Part shown: positions 22,591 through 34,304 of the stretch, one piece after another
Layout of the letters: each line of letters opens with the position of its first letter
How positions within the stretch are numbered: position 1 is the first letter of the stretch
Assembly: GCA_030549495.1 (NCBI GenBank)
Contig: JAUIRK010000057.1
Span: 62,001-126,000 of the forward strand
Origin: Nectonema munidae
Taxonomy: Eukaryota > Nematomorpha > Nectonematoida > Nectonematidae
Direction: 5' to 3'
Length of the DNA stretch: 64,000 bases
Notes under the pieces: model-generated
Seen by the model: the letters and a program-made list of their open reading frames with translations, nothing else
What the model was told of the DNA's origin: nothing
Databases searched by the model: none
Program-made: the position numbers and the translations under genes

Positions 22591-25500
22591 TTATTTCGCC
22601 CAGCCAATGATTCCACACGCCAAGCGCTCACCAGCATTGCCCGTCTTCTTGCTTTCCTCATCGCCACCCTTTCCCATGTCATCGGATTTAGCATGGACCT
22701 GAATGAAGAAAGGCAATATTGTGAAATTAAATGAAACGCAATACAGAATAAACTATGCTTGGCTCATCATGCCTTACTATTTCCAGAGGGGTGTGTAAGT
22801 TTTCTTGATTTTTGAGTCAGGATAAACCGGTTAACTCTTCATGCACAATGGGACACCCATGTCCCATATAATAAAAATAGTCTGATTTAAGTATATAAAA
22901 ACTCATTGAAAAAGAAAGTAGATAATAAATTTTGGAAAACAGATGCCTGAAAGGCAATTTTTAGATATATGATCGGGTGCTCTACATTAGATATCGTCTG
23001 ATTATTCTGGTCGCCTACGGGTTAGGGAAGGACATCCGATATCATAGTGCTACAAATAACACTAATGCTACGTCGCGCATAAGACAAATAGTGTAGGCTG
23101 AATTGAACGACAATCAATAGATCTAAGCACTATTGAACATAAATAATTTGTTAGTTAATTTTGGGTTATCATTAACCGGTTAACGACCAGATTAATCAGA
23201 CGATATCTAATGTAAAGCAGAAGATTTGTATTAAAAAGCATTTATAAGCGCAGACTATTCACATTTTTGTTAAGTCGACAATTGCCGACTCAAATCGCTA
23301 ACCTGTTAAAATATTAATGTCTCCTGGAATCCTTCATAAACCCGCATTCTTATATAGATTTGTTTACATCATTCCATATACTTTAGTTCGGCTACCTAAG
23401 ATCATCATCATCATCCATTCGCTCTAATGAGCAGGTCTATGTCCTGGCGAAGCAAGGTCGACCTTGAAATTGCAGCGACGTCTCCATATTCCTTTCATTT
23501 CAGCATCTTCAATCTTCAGGTTCGGCTACCTAACGTTACATCAAAAGCGCACATCCGGGGGAGGAAAATGGCGACGCCCCCCCCCCCCTCTTCCCCAATA
23601 ATTTTGAATTTTATATCTTTTTATACCATTAAAAGACTTGCTTGGTTTATGAGTAGACTTTTTAAATAACTTTACTTGTTTTACGATTGAATTTGAGGAA
23701 CAAATTCTATTAACCCTTTGAGGACCAGTGTCCCAAGAAATGAAAATCGTCTGCTTTGAATATATAAAATTCCATTGAAAAAGAAAGCAGACGAAATCGT
23801 CTTCAAAAATTTTGGTCTTCAAAGGGTTAAAATAAAATTTAAAAATTACAAAAAATTCCCCTCCCCCAATAATTTTAAGGATTTGCACTCCTGTGTTAGA
23901 CACTTTTAGGAAAATTTGTTTTTGCTTGGGTGTTAAAGAGTTTAAGAAAAAATTCTCACACTTTTGTTCTCATATGATTACAATAAAGTTGTCTATAATA
24001 TACTTTATTGTAATTTTGTAACGTGGAATCATAAATTGATACTATCACAAATTCACAACAGTTTCATTTAAAAATTTAAAACAAATTCACAACAGTTTCA
24101 ATAAAAATATCGATTCCTAAGATAATATCATGCTCATAAACTGATAAATATTAATTTGCTATTTAAGTTCGTTTCATTTAACAATAAACCTCTTTTAACA
24201 CATCTCATGACTATTTCATTTGTGCGTTTATTTCATCGAATAAATGATGTCTCTAGCAATTACAATGAGAAATATTGCCGTTCAAATGTAAAAATGTACC
24301 TATATGTCTGTTCCTGTAAATTTAAAAAAGAGTTACGAAAAGACAAAAACGTTTTAATATTACGTTTACCATGTGACTATTAGTCTTAAAAGAAGCTATA
24401 TATTGTGATAAGGCTTGGAAGTCTTTATGAAAGGGTTTCTAAGATTTGTCTATAAATCATGAATTATTATCTAAGATTCAGCACCGGTACTACCTTTTTA
24501 TTACTTTATCGGCATTGGAAGAAAAGATCTGATTAAAACAACATTAGTACCTTCTGGAATTCGTTATATTATTATCAGTAGAAGTTAGTACCTACAATTT
24601 TTGCTTCAACTAGTGTTTATTACAAATATCCTTGTTTTAAAATTGTGGAATCCTTACTAATACAAATTTTATTCTTCAATAAATTTATCTCAGCGATAAA
24701 ATAGTAATACATTTGAATGAATATTTTAAAGAAAAACAGTTTTGTAGAAATATCTATATTATATTCATAACTCATCTGGTAGGCAGAATATAAAGTTAAG
24801 TTCTTATCGAAGTAATATAGATGCAAAACATTAGAAGACTACTATAGGAAAAATCGAACAGTTGAATTCTTGGACATTTTAATTAACCAAATAAAACTTA
24901 GATTCAATGAACTTCAGACAAAAGCAGCAATGGGATTAAAAGTAATTCCTGATTTATTAAAGGAATGTGAATTTACAGATCAAACTCTTCACGATAATAA
25001 TATTCCACCTCCTAAATTTTTAAACGCGAAACTACAATCTTTAGAAACAAAAGTGGAAATTTAAATGAAACGCCATCAATAGTTGAGAAAAGCCAGTAGT
25101 TAAATATGTGATTGATATATATACACATAACCTATGCCCAATATACATTTACTTCACACTTATACAGACCGTTCATTCTTATCCTTACACCACACCCACA
25201 AACACCCTACAGCTATGTGATTTTTCCTCTTATACATTTAAAAACGTTAGCATTAATCTGCCCACATCACACTTTATATTACTTGATAAAGGAATGCCGT
25301 CGTTCCAAAATATATCGTTTTTGATAATAAAATTCCTTTTTCTTGATAAAATAATATTACATTTCGCACAGTCTCGTTTTCAAATAAAGACAACAAGTGC
25401 AATGGTTGAATAGAACATTTAAATGGCAGACAATTTCTATTCATAGGCCATTCTAACATACTATGATATATGAATTTATGTTGTTGAAAATTGAGACACT

Positions 25501-28500
25501 GTCCTTAAGAGACAGATTTAGATTGGATTAAGTGACGTTAACATTTTTAAGGAGGGTGTACGTGGATGGCATCATCCACTATGCCATCGTGTATTAACCA
25601 GTGTGGGGATATCCACTAAAAGTAATAATAACTTACCACCAAAGATCTTCCAACGATGCAATCATTGCCACCCAACTTTATCAAATGATCTTCAAAGTTT
25701 ACCTTGGTAGGCGTTGAAGAATCTTTAACTTCAATATTTCCCAAATCTCCGACATGCCTACAAAAAGTTAATGTCAGATTATTAAAATGCAAAAAAAGAG
25801 ATGAGTAAAAAAAATATATATAAGAAACCCTAGCCACACGCAACCCTACAATTTTTACTTCGTCGTTTATCATATGGGAAAATATGAAATGCAGGGAAGT
25901 GTTTGAAATTTGTGATATTGCAAATAGGGTTGTAGAGTGGAATGAGGAGATAAATGTATATATCAGACTCTTAAAATAAAAAAATTCAGTTATAATTAGG
26001 AAAGCCTTATTAGCAGAATTCATAGCAGGTGGCTAGAAAGAATTAAAGGGGTTAAGAAAATTTTTAAGATATTTAGCAGCAAACGTTAATGTACATAAAA
26101 CTAAGAAACATTTATTATATCTTTGATTTGAAACAACGATTATAACAGCTACTTAGAATAAAATAAAAATTCCAAATATTTCTCATTCTAGCTACACAGT
26201 AAAAGGCGCTTTAAAATCTAATCTCACTTCTATAACAGTGTAGTTTTGGTGAATTTTTTCCTTCAACATTGTAATCACATCAATTTAAGTGTAAAAAGTT
26301 TCTACATTATCATCATTGAAGAGTTTTTGTTCTAAAAATAAACAATGGAAAATGTGTTAGATTCGTCCTAACCTCGATACTTAAGTCGCTCAAAGTGTAC
26401 CGATCAGGGCATCAAGGGTCATTTTCATAAAACGGAAGGACAAAAGAATTGCCAAAAGACAGGCAGAGAAATCATCAAACGGAAGAATATTCTAGGACCT
26501 CTCAGTAAGAGAAGAGTGATGCAGTAAGTCGATTTATCAGAAAGAGTTGATAACGACGATCCAACAAAAAAACGACAAGTAATTTCTATTTGAGAACGGT
26601 TTCAAGCTTAAAAATTCACTCTTATTTATATGAAGTTAGCTATATATGAGCTTATTCATATCTAAATGTGTCTTCGACATAGTTTGAGAATTTGACAACG
26701 TACGACGCAGAATTGATCTAGTGAGTGACACATGGTAGAGATCAATAAGTGACAATTTTGCCAAAAAACTTTTTTGTTTCTTGATGAACCAACACAAAAG
26801 AATGGATTTACTTTTAGCAAGTTTCAGCATAACTTGGAGTTTAGAGAAGTAATGATATTCCGTAAACCACACCAACACCTACAATCTGTATTTACAAAAT
26901 TATCTAGCATTTTTGCTGATATTCAAATCTCATATCAATAGCTGAAGTTAGAGCTCGAAACGTCATAAGAAAAGAAATGAAGATGCATAAACTTCAAAAA
27001 AAATGTTAGCCAAAAATCTTTAAAATGCAATGCATTATAAATTTGGGTGCATCAGATCTCAATTCAACTTAATAGTAAAAAGTTATCACAGGCTTATATT
27101 TTAACAAAAAACCAAATAAAATAGCATTCAAAGAGTTTTGCAAAGAAATGAACGAGAATCATATTATCTTAGACTACTTTTACACGCTAAGGTGGATTAG
27201 TTGGCTTTCAGGGCATAAATTACGCATTCACCTCTAGCAATACAAATCATAGTCTTTTATAATTGAGTTTTTTGTTAAAAGATTTTCTCATATCTTCCGA
27301 CTTTCCAACTCAGAATTGGATACAATATATCAATAGCGGTTCCCAGAGCCCCATGCAGTTCTTTGCTCAATCTGGGGTGACTCTTATAATTAGCTAGTTG
27401 TTCTCTAAACTATTTTTTGAGTGTGTGCACAAACCGTATTAACCAGTTGGGAAAGCATATTTCCTTACACAAAAGAACAATTTCTTAAGAATACACCAAT
27501 TTTTTTGTTAATTTAACTTTTATGTTTTTTTAGGTAAAAATATGAGATTAAATCAAAAAATTAACTTAGATATTAACTCCTGGCTCTTTAAAAGACATTA
27601 AAAATAATTTATGGCTCTTTTTAACCTATATGCCCATCATCTGCAACATATTATCACTTCAAAAAATATCAGCTCCTTCCTGACCTACCAGCAGTGTCTG
27701 TTATAAGTTTAGTTATTCCAATGGTGATAAAAAAATTTGTGAGAATGGATAAAGTTTGGGCCCTGTTAGCAAAAAAATGGTATATGTACCTTTAGTCATT
27801 TTAAGAGTAATGCTTGGGAAGAAGGCTCTGAATGCTTAAAAAGAATAAAACTACTTTCCAATCATCTTAACAAATTGAAGATGTCTTTAATTTTGATGGT
27901 AGGATTAAACAATAGAGAAGTATTTTCTTATCGAAGTAATATAGATGCAAAACATTAGAAGACTACTTACTATAGGAAAAATCGAACAGTTGAATTCTTG
28001 GACATTTTAATTAACCAAATAAAACTTAGATTCAATGAACTTCAGACAAAAGCAGCAATGGGATTAAAAGTAATTCCTGATTTATTAAAGGAATGTGAAT
28101 TTACATATCAAACTCTTCACGATAATAATATTCCACCTCCTCAATTTTTAAAATTTTTAGAGAAGTAATAATAACCTTAAAAAAGTCTTGTAGAAATTCA
28201 AAGAGAACTACATGGGTATTGGTGATGGGACGATTAATCGGAATCGGGAGAATCGTGTTTTTTAAATATGGGAATCGCGTTGGAAAATTTCATTAATACC
28301 TTTCGATACCTCAATCTCCATTCTTTTTATTTTTAGGAGTATTTAAAAAAGTTACATTTTTAAAGCTATTTTAAAATTCAAATAAATGGACTTTAAATTT
28401 GATTTAACTCGATTTATTGATGTTCCAAATCCAAACACATCAAATAAATAAAATAAATTTTAACTTTGTTTTAACAATTGAGAATAAACATCGAAATCGT

Positions 28501-31040
28501 ACAAAACTTTGATATCGTCCCATCGTTAATGGGTATACACAATTAAGAACACATGAATAGCCTGATATCAATTTATAAATGTAGGAAAATAAAATGATAT
28601 TCTGATGAATCAATCTATCTTAGCCGTTTCATTATCTCTTCTAGCAAGTATTCACAGGTTCCAACCAGTGGCGTAGCTAGCATACGTTCCGCTCTGGATG
28701 TATGTTAATGTAGCAGTCAAAGTTCTAATAACACTTAAAAACTAAGTAATATAGGTATAAAGATATGCTAAATGCGAAAACGACTTATAGCAAACCATTA
28801 TTACATTACTATTAATGTCTTTGGAAAAAAACCCGAGAACAAATACAAAATGCAGACTTATTGATTTACGATTTCGAACACAAATTAATAAATCTGCTGC
28901 ATTTTGTATTTTTTCTAGGGACATTTCAAGAACAAAATGTTCTCCCCTTTCAACTATTTATGTCTGTTCAGCACTGCTCTCCCTCCCTCTTTGTGCACAC
29001 TCGGGTTCCAACTAAATTAGGTTAATCCTAATAGTGCTAGACAAAAATTTTTTGCTCACTTCTTTTATTTGATTTTAATCTTTACATACATTTTTATTTG
29101 AAATATGCTGAATTTAGTGGTAAGGCATGTAAAAAATGAGTTAAATGACAGCTCATATCAAAGTTAAATTTTTATTGAAATACCTATAAAAAATTTATAC
29201 TCATATATACCTCATTTAATAAACCAAATTTTGTCGCCTAATTCACTCAAAATATTTCAAATATCAGTAAATAACTATCTCAAAACGATCTTCATGGTTT
29301 GGATACAAATTCATTATCGGCATTTTCATGATAATTTTAAGCTTTTTTATCAGTATCATGTGTCGTATTATCTCTCAATATTTGTTAACCAATCCTTCTT
29401 TAAAAGTTATTTTCCTAATGAAATCATTTATGGTTTCATTGTTTCTATTCCGAAATTTTCTTGATGTTCAAAAATTTTATAATACGTTTTATTTTTGTTT
29501 TTTCAAATAAATATTTCATACTCAACATGCTTGAAGAAAGTATAAGCTAAAATATATTACACAAATGGCGAAAACATAGTAAAGAAATGAAGTGAGCATG
29601 CATGATCAATTTAGTTTTCAAAATTGTTTTATATATGAATTTTTTTTTTACAGAATTTCATTCTGAATCAAACTTTTGATTGATGATTTTTAATCAGGTA
29701 GCTATTTTTTAACAATAAATTTTATATATAAAAGTTATGGGTTTCAAACTGTAAACATATTGAATTTTCGAGAGTGTATCTAATAAAGACGCCAAGTTAT
29801 TCCAGGTATAAATTCAAAATTTCATAAATACATAAGATTTTGATTGATTTTTGTTTCAATGATTGTTTAGTAAAATAAAGCCGTACAAAAGATCAATTCA
29901 ATTCGAATCAAAAACATGCAGGTTTTTTGAAATAGCAAATTTGATTGATAATAATTGCACACATTCTTGTACTTTCATTGTAAAAAGAGTACAACCAGAA
30001 ATGAAACCAGGATGGCCGATTTGCTATAAAAACATGAATACATTTAAAGACAATTTTCAGACGTAAACCCGAAATTTGATTGACACTTAATTTACATGCC
30101 CAAAATGCGAAAAGGAATCCAGAAATGAAACTAGCATGTTCGATTTGGTATAAAAGCATATATTTTATATAAAGCTTGAATGGATGTTTTTGTAGGTAAT
30201 TTTATCATCAATCAAAATTTTTATTGACATAAAACTAGCCATGTTTATTGGTAAAATTAAATATAAGTGCCATGCGTCCAAAACTGTATGTTACTACAAA
30301 TATCAAAATTTTGTTGAAAAATATTATTTTTGAGTTTGATTAAGTTTTTGACATGAGAGGGTCATTTAACTATCCCACGAAAATCATATGAAAAGATGCA
30401 GCAAGAGATTTTAGGCAGTGATGAAGTTTGAAGCGATATGGTTCTGACAATTTTGAACAATAACTTTTGTTGAAGGTTATAGGGTTAAGAAATAGCATAT
30501 ACACAATCCAGTGGCCAAGAGAGTCCCATAAGATTTTTTAGAGTAGACAAAATTATCATGCTTAACAATTTCTTCACATTGACAGGTATGAAAATTCCCA
30601 AGTAAGTCAATTTTTAAGATAGAAAAAAAATTTTATTAAAATTTTTCTCATTTTTTTAATGAGTTCTAAACATAGAATTTTATTTACCTCTCATCGTCTT
30701 TAGGTCCACCATGAGTCTTGTTGTATGGGTTGAAATGAGGACCAGCAGAAATACATCCTTAAATTCAAAACAGTTATTTAATTTAGTTTGAATAAAAATA
30801 AATTTTATACAAGGTTAAATATTTTGCTTTTACCATTTGTTGAATCACCGAATTGATGTACATGAAAACCGTGACTTCCTGGCTGAAGTCCAGATAATTC
30901 TCCAGTAACTTTGATCTTGTCGTTACTAATCTAAAAACGAGGTCATTGAACAAAATTTTTATTTAGTCAAATAGAAATACCTCTTCAAAACAAATGGTAC
31001 CATTAATACCCTTACCGTTTAGAACACACACAGCTTTCAT
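22591..31040 (-). CDS. SOD1: Cu/Zn superoxide dismutase, five exons
   Basis: The exons on the minus strand are 31040-30981, 30930-30834, 30757-30688, 25757-25637 and 22698-22591. All have GT/AG borders and compatible phases, giving 456 coding bases and 151 residues. The enzyme turns superoxide into oxygen and hydrogen peroxide in the cytosol. Copper ligands are His43, His45 ([10 protein letters not shown]), His60 and His118; zinc ligands are His60, His68, His77 and Asp80 ([13 protein letters not shown]). Cys54 and Cys144 form the expected disulfide, and Arg141 ([10 protein letters not shown]) is the active-site arginine. There is no signal peptide, so it is the intracellular form. Introns 1 and 2 are short (50 and 76 bases). 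Intron 3 (about 4.9 kb) and intron 4 (about 2.9 kb) are filled with transposon debris. The protein looks fully functional. Confidence 0.97.
22831..22935. repeat. piggyBac-type miniature fragment in SOD1 intron 4
   Basis: TTAACTCTTCATGCACAATG followed by GGGACACC, a TAGTCTGATTT block and CATTGAAAAAGAAAG parallels the compact element at 23714-23826 block by block. The right end was not located. Confidence 0.45.
23401..23530 (-). repeat. LINE/SINE tail-like fragment in SOD1 intron 4
   Basis: A run of ATC triplets at 23401-23415 precedes a segment that reads, on the minus strand, like the worn 3' end of a LINE or SINE. It resembles the fragment at 15060-15280 in having a GAT-repeat tail. The family is uncertain. 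Confidence 0.3.
23710..23830. mobile_element. piggyBac-type miniature element in SOD1 intron 4
   Basis: TTAA at 23710-23713 and 23827-23830 flanks a 113-bp element beginning CCCTTTGAGGACC and ending with the complement of CCCTTTGAAGACC. TTAA duplication and CCC ends are the hallmarks of piggyBac-type miniatures. It carries inverted GTCTGCTTT/AAAGCAGAC blocks inside and no coding sequence. Confidence 0.75.
24047..24100. repeat. short tandem duplication in SOD1 intron 4
   Basis: ACAAATTCACAACAGTTTCA at 24047-24066 recurs exactly at 24081-24100, a period of 34 bases. It looks like a simple local duplication. Confidence 0.8.
24801..25024 (+). repeat. duplicated hAT-transposase fragment, copy in SOD1 intron 4
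   Basis: This stretch is nearly identical to 27925-28152. The two differ by a 4-base insertion and only a couple of substitutions that I could see. The encoded peptide, [13 protein letters not shown] followed by [12 protein letters not shown], resembles ZMYM1-like hAT transposases. It is antisense to SOD1. Confidence 0.7.
27925..28152 (+). repeat. duplicated hAT-transposase fragment, copy in SOD1 intron 3
   Basis: This is the second copy of the segment at 24801-25024, about 3.1 kb away on the other side of SOD1 exon 4 and in the same orientation. It carries an extra TTAC after GACTAC. Confidence 0.7.
28211..28536. mobile_element. hAT-type miniature element in SOD1 intron 3
   Basis: The element spans 28219-28528, with ATGGGTAT repeated exactly at 28211-28218 and 28529-28536. 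The ends TGGTGATGGGACGAT and, inverted, TAACGATGGGACGAT agree at 12 of 15 positions. The 310-bp interior is AT-rich and non-coding. Confidence 0.82.
28658..29012. mobile_element. hAT-type miniature element with internal palindrome, SOD1 intron 3
   Basis: GTTCCAAC flanks 28666-29004 exactly (28658-28665 and 29005-29012). The left end CAGTGGCGTAGCTAG matches the family seen at 53959, but the right end is worn. The interior holds a long imperfect palindrome at about 28815-28924, which explains why frames on both strands begin with the same five residues. Confidence 0.75.
29022..29455. repeat. unclassified repeat with tandem units, copy 2 in SOD1 intron 3
   Basis: It begins TTAATCCTAATAGTGCTAG and shares with 16159-16880 the block TATGCTGAATTTAGTGG, the block TGACAGCTCATATCAAAGTT and the end block CAATATTTGTTAACCAATCC. 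It has one to two tandem units against four in the other copy. Confidence 0.55.
29935..30180. repeat. diverged two-unit tandem repeat in SOD1 intron 3
   Basis: CCAGAAATGAAACCAGGATG at 29995 parallels CCAGAAATGAAACTAGCATG at about 30119. Each is preceded by AATTTGATTGA and followed by GCCGATTTGCTATAAAA or a close variant. The period is about 125-135 bases. Confidence 0.55.
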
Positions 31041-31354
31041 TATAAAGTTGAAATTCAATTATTGGAACTAAAAAATTATTTTATTGGAGCAATTAAAATT
31101 GCTTAAATTTATTTTATTAAATTTAGAAAAACTTAATAGAAAGAAGATTAGTGACGATTGAAAAAATAGGGAGTTTGGAAAATTTGATGCAGGTAGATAT
31201 TAAATGAAATCTTAACAAGCATGCAGAACTAAACTAAATATTGGAAAAAGTATTTACATTTTAGCAGGAAGCATTATGTAATTTTGAAATTTAAAAATTT
31301 AATAAAAGATTCAACATTAATTTTTAATCAAAACTCAATACCAGATAGAAATAA
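31041..31354. other. SOD1 upstream region
   Basis: About 300 bases separate the SOD1 start codon from the decayed LINE, so the 5' untranslated region and core promoter should lie here. The stretch is AT-rich, with no motif I would call with confidence. Confidence 0.4.
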
Positions 31355-33900
31355 AAAAGCCAAAAAAACAAGCTTGGAAAAAGCTTGGGACCAACAATCC
31401 CATGGTTAATAATCAACAAACTTACATACAAAAAATATACTGTATCACTGTTCAATCTTCTTTCAAACAATCAAGATTCAACATACATCAACCAGCCTTC
31501 TCTCTGCATTTTATTTCTCGCTGAAATTTATGAAACTGACATTCCATCACTTGTTATAATTCAAACAAAAGCATACTTATTAAATAACACAATTACTCAT
31601 ATCCAGAAATTACAATCAAGACGCTAAACAAAACCCCACATTCCATACTAAATATTCCAGCAGTCGTGACCTCACCTCCATTAAACATGTGAAGAAAGCT
31701 TAACACATATTACACTCTCATCTCCTCAATATTTTTAACCCTTGTCTCAAACAAAGTTTCCTGAATATTTGGAAAATGTGCAAATAGGATCTTATCCTTA
31801 AATATAATCTGCTTTACAACTCAATTAAAAATTGGAGACCAATTTCTCTATTGCCAACTTTATGCAAAATCATTGAAAAAATTCGATAAAAACGCATAAT
31901 TCACTACATTTTTTAAATTAATCTAATACACCCAAATCAATTATACTATCCAAATAAAAACATCTAATTAGCCCTATCCGTTTAATACTTTATCTCGAAA
32001 AAACACTCAATAACCAAAACATCGCAAAACATCATTTATGGACATTGAAAACGCTTTCAACAAAGCATGTTATGCTATAATTATCAATAATCTCATTGAT
32101 AAAAATTATCCTTTCTAGATCATCAAATTCATAAGCAATGATCTTTAGAAGCGCATTCTCATCCTACTACACAACCTAAAAACATAAATGCAGAAACTAA
32201 CTTGTTCTACTCCACAAATAGGTAGCCTATCGAAAATTTTATGGCTAATTCTCATCAAAATAATTCTTAATTCATTTAACTCCAACTCCTATTTTGAACA
32301 ATGCTACTCTGATGACATTCTATTCACCTTTTCAAATATGTAATAACTAAATAACATCTCTCACATTACGAACCTATTTACACAACTACAAACAATGGTC
32401 ACAAACTACAAAGTCTCTTTCAACTTAGAAAAACTTAAACATTTAACGCTAAAAAGAATAACTCCAATACTACTGACACTAAACACATCAACATTACTTA
32501 TTCTTGAATTTTACAAAAATTTTTCTAGGAATCATATTCCTATACAATCTAAAATTTACATTTTACCTTAAAAATATGTACACACATCTCTCACCAATAC
32601 TATCTCTCTCAAAAAACCTCTACTTTCAGAACTCACTAACTTATCTCAACAAAATACATAGTCTATGTTTAGTCACAATTTAAAAAGTATTCGATATCTA
32701 TCAAACAAGAACGCAATTCAAATGCGTATCACCAACTTTTAGTTTTTATTGACTGCTCAAAATCACATAACAACGCAACAGCTGCTTGCGCCTTTTTTAA
32801 TCACAATGCAAATACAGACTTCTAAATACAATAAATGCATACAGGAATAACACCTCCTTATATGAAACTAAAACCATAACACCCATAATATCATGCAGCC
32901 ACATTATTGATAAATTAATCATTTTAAATCCAAATTCAAGAACTTAAAAATTTTCACAGACACGCAAAACCTAAAAATCGACAAAAAAAACTCTTTCAAA
33001 ACAAGGATCAGACAAAAAATTTATTAACCATAGCAAAAAGGGGGTGAGTAAGGTTAGTTATGTAGTGCGTTTCGATAACTCAAGGTCTTGGGTTCGTTCC
33101 CGTATCAAGCCTACTTTATCAAAGTTCGATACAAGTGGCGCAAATGGTGCTTTCTCGATGAAAACACCCCATAAAAAAATCATTTCTCAATTAAAGTATT
33201 TTGGTGCCATGCCCTATCCTTTTCTTTTTAAAACTTTTAGGTAGTCCCATTATCCAAATCTACATCCTTACCGTCACAACATAACATAACACCCACCATT
33301 CCTTTATTCAATTTGAAACATCCATAAATAACTCAATTACATATGCATGGCTTTACTCCAATAACATACGTACTCACTTATCACAATTAGTACTAAATAA
33401 AATCATTACTCTTCCTCGCAAAATAATAAAATCGTTCACCTTACATTGCTCTTGTTGTGCCTACTTCTAAAATTTTAATTTGGCCTCTAACTCTTTTTAC
33501 AGATTTGGCTGCCCTCATATTGAAACTGACATTTACATTATTCTCTATTGTCCAATATTTTCATCTAAAAGAACCAAACACAAAAAGCATATTTGCATTC
33601 TAAGGATCTTCCCTCTTCTATATTAAACAGAATCATTCAACACTCCTCTTTCTTCTTTGATATAATATAACTATTTCTCTCTACCCATCAATGCTTAACT
33701 CCACCCTTATCAAACAATCTCCAAATACCCAAACAATCCAGATCATATTAATCTCCTCCTAACTAAAGTTTATTATTTCTATTTTAGATACTCACTTCTC
33801 ATCCTTACTACTCCCTAAGTTAGCAAATGATGTAAGCATATTACCCAACGTTGAAAAGTGTTTAGATATCTCCTACCTACATACATACCTAGATACTGGA
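31355..33900 (+). mobile_element. decayed, 5'-truncated relative of the 34-39 kb LINE
   Basis: Successive plus-strand blocks correspond to ORF2 of the LINE at 34143-39253. They run from the region around NNPWNIINRLTKKK, through a reverse-transcriptase stretch (ATGGACATTGAAAACGCTTT; CAATGCTACTCTGATGACAT), the RNase H part, and the 3' end with GAAAAGTGTTTAGATATC and a CTACCTACATACATACC tail. Stops and indels are spread throughout. A family-A SINE sits inside at 33036-33245. The copy lies directly upstream of SOD1. Confidence 0.75.
33036..33245 (+). repeat. tRNA-derived SINE, family A, copy 2
   Basis: It contains GGTTAGTTATGTAGTGCG (box-A-like) and AACTCAAGGTCTTGGGTTCG (box-B-like) about 30 bases apart. 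These are followed by blocks also found in the minus copy at 721-870 (CTACTTTATCAAAGTTCGAT; GAAAACACCCCAT; a CCCTATCC end). It interrupts the decayed LINE copy and is therefore younger than it. Confidence 0.6.
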
Positions 33901-34128
33901 GCAATCTAGCGTACTTTTTAACAATACTCCACTTTGATATCTATATATCTACCTACTCATTGTAAGAAATTTCTACCAAAAATGGTATACAAATATTCAA
34001 TATACGATGCACATTTTAGTTTGAACGCATAAGTCGCCAGTTTTCGTATCTCTTTTAGATCTAATTATATTATATTTTAGTTAAGATGTTAAAATGGTGT
34101 CACTAGTTTAATTTCTTTGTCAATTTTA

Positions 34129-34142
34129 TACATATTTATATC
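34129..34142. repeat. target duplication of the LINE, left copy
   Basis: TACATATTTATATC occurs here and again at 39254-39267 just after the LINE's tail. The first three bases could also belong to the TACC tail, so the duplication is 11-14 bp. Confidence 0.8.
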
Positions 34143-34304
34143 CCTTCTCGTTTCTCACCAACAACACCCTCAATCTTTAAAAATGGCGAATATTATTTAC
34201 TCCTAGAGAAATATCTACAAACAGGACCTCTTTAATTATACCTTTACTAATTAAAGTTAAAATTTTTATCTTTATACCATATCACTCTCTCACACTTATT
34301 TTAC

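Noticed and set aside
25616-26023. 135-codon minus-strand frame as a gene on its own
   Set aside because: Only 25637-25757 is coding; it is exon 4 of SOD1, and the rest of the frame is intron.
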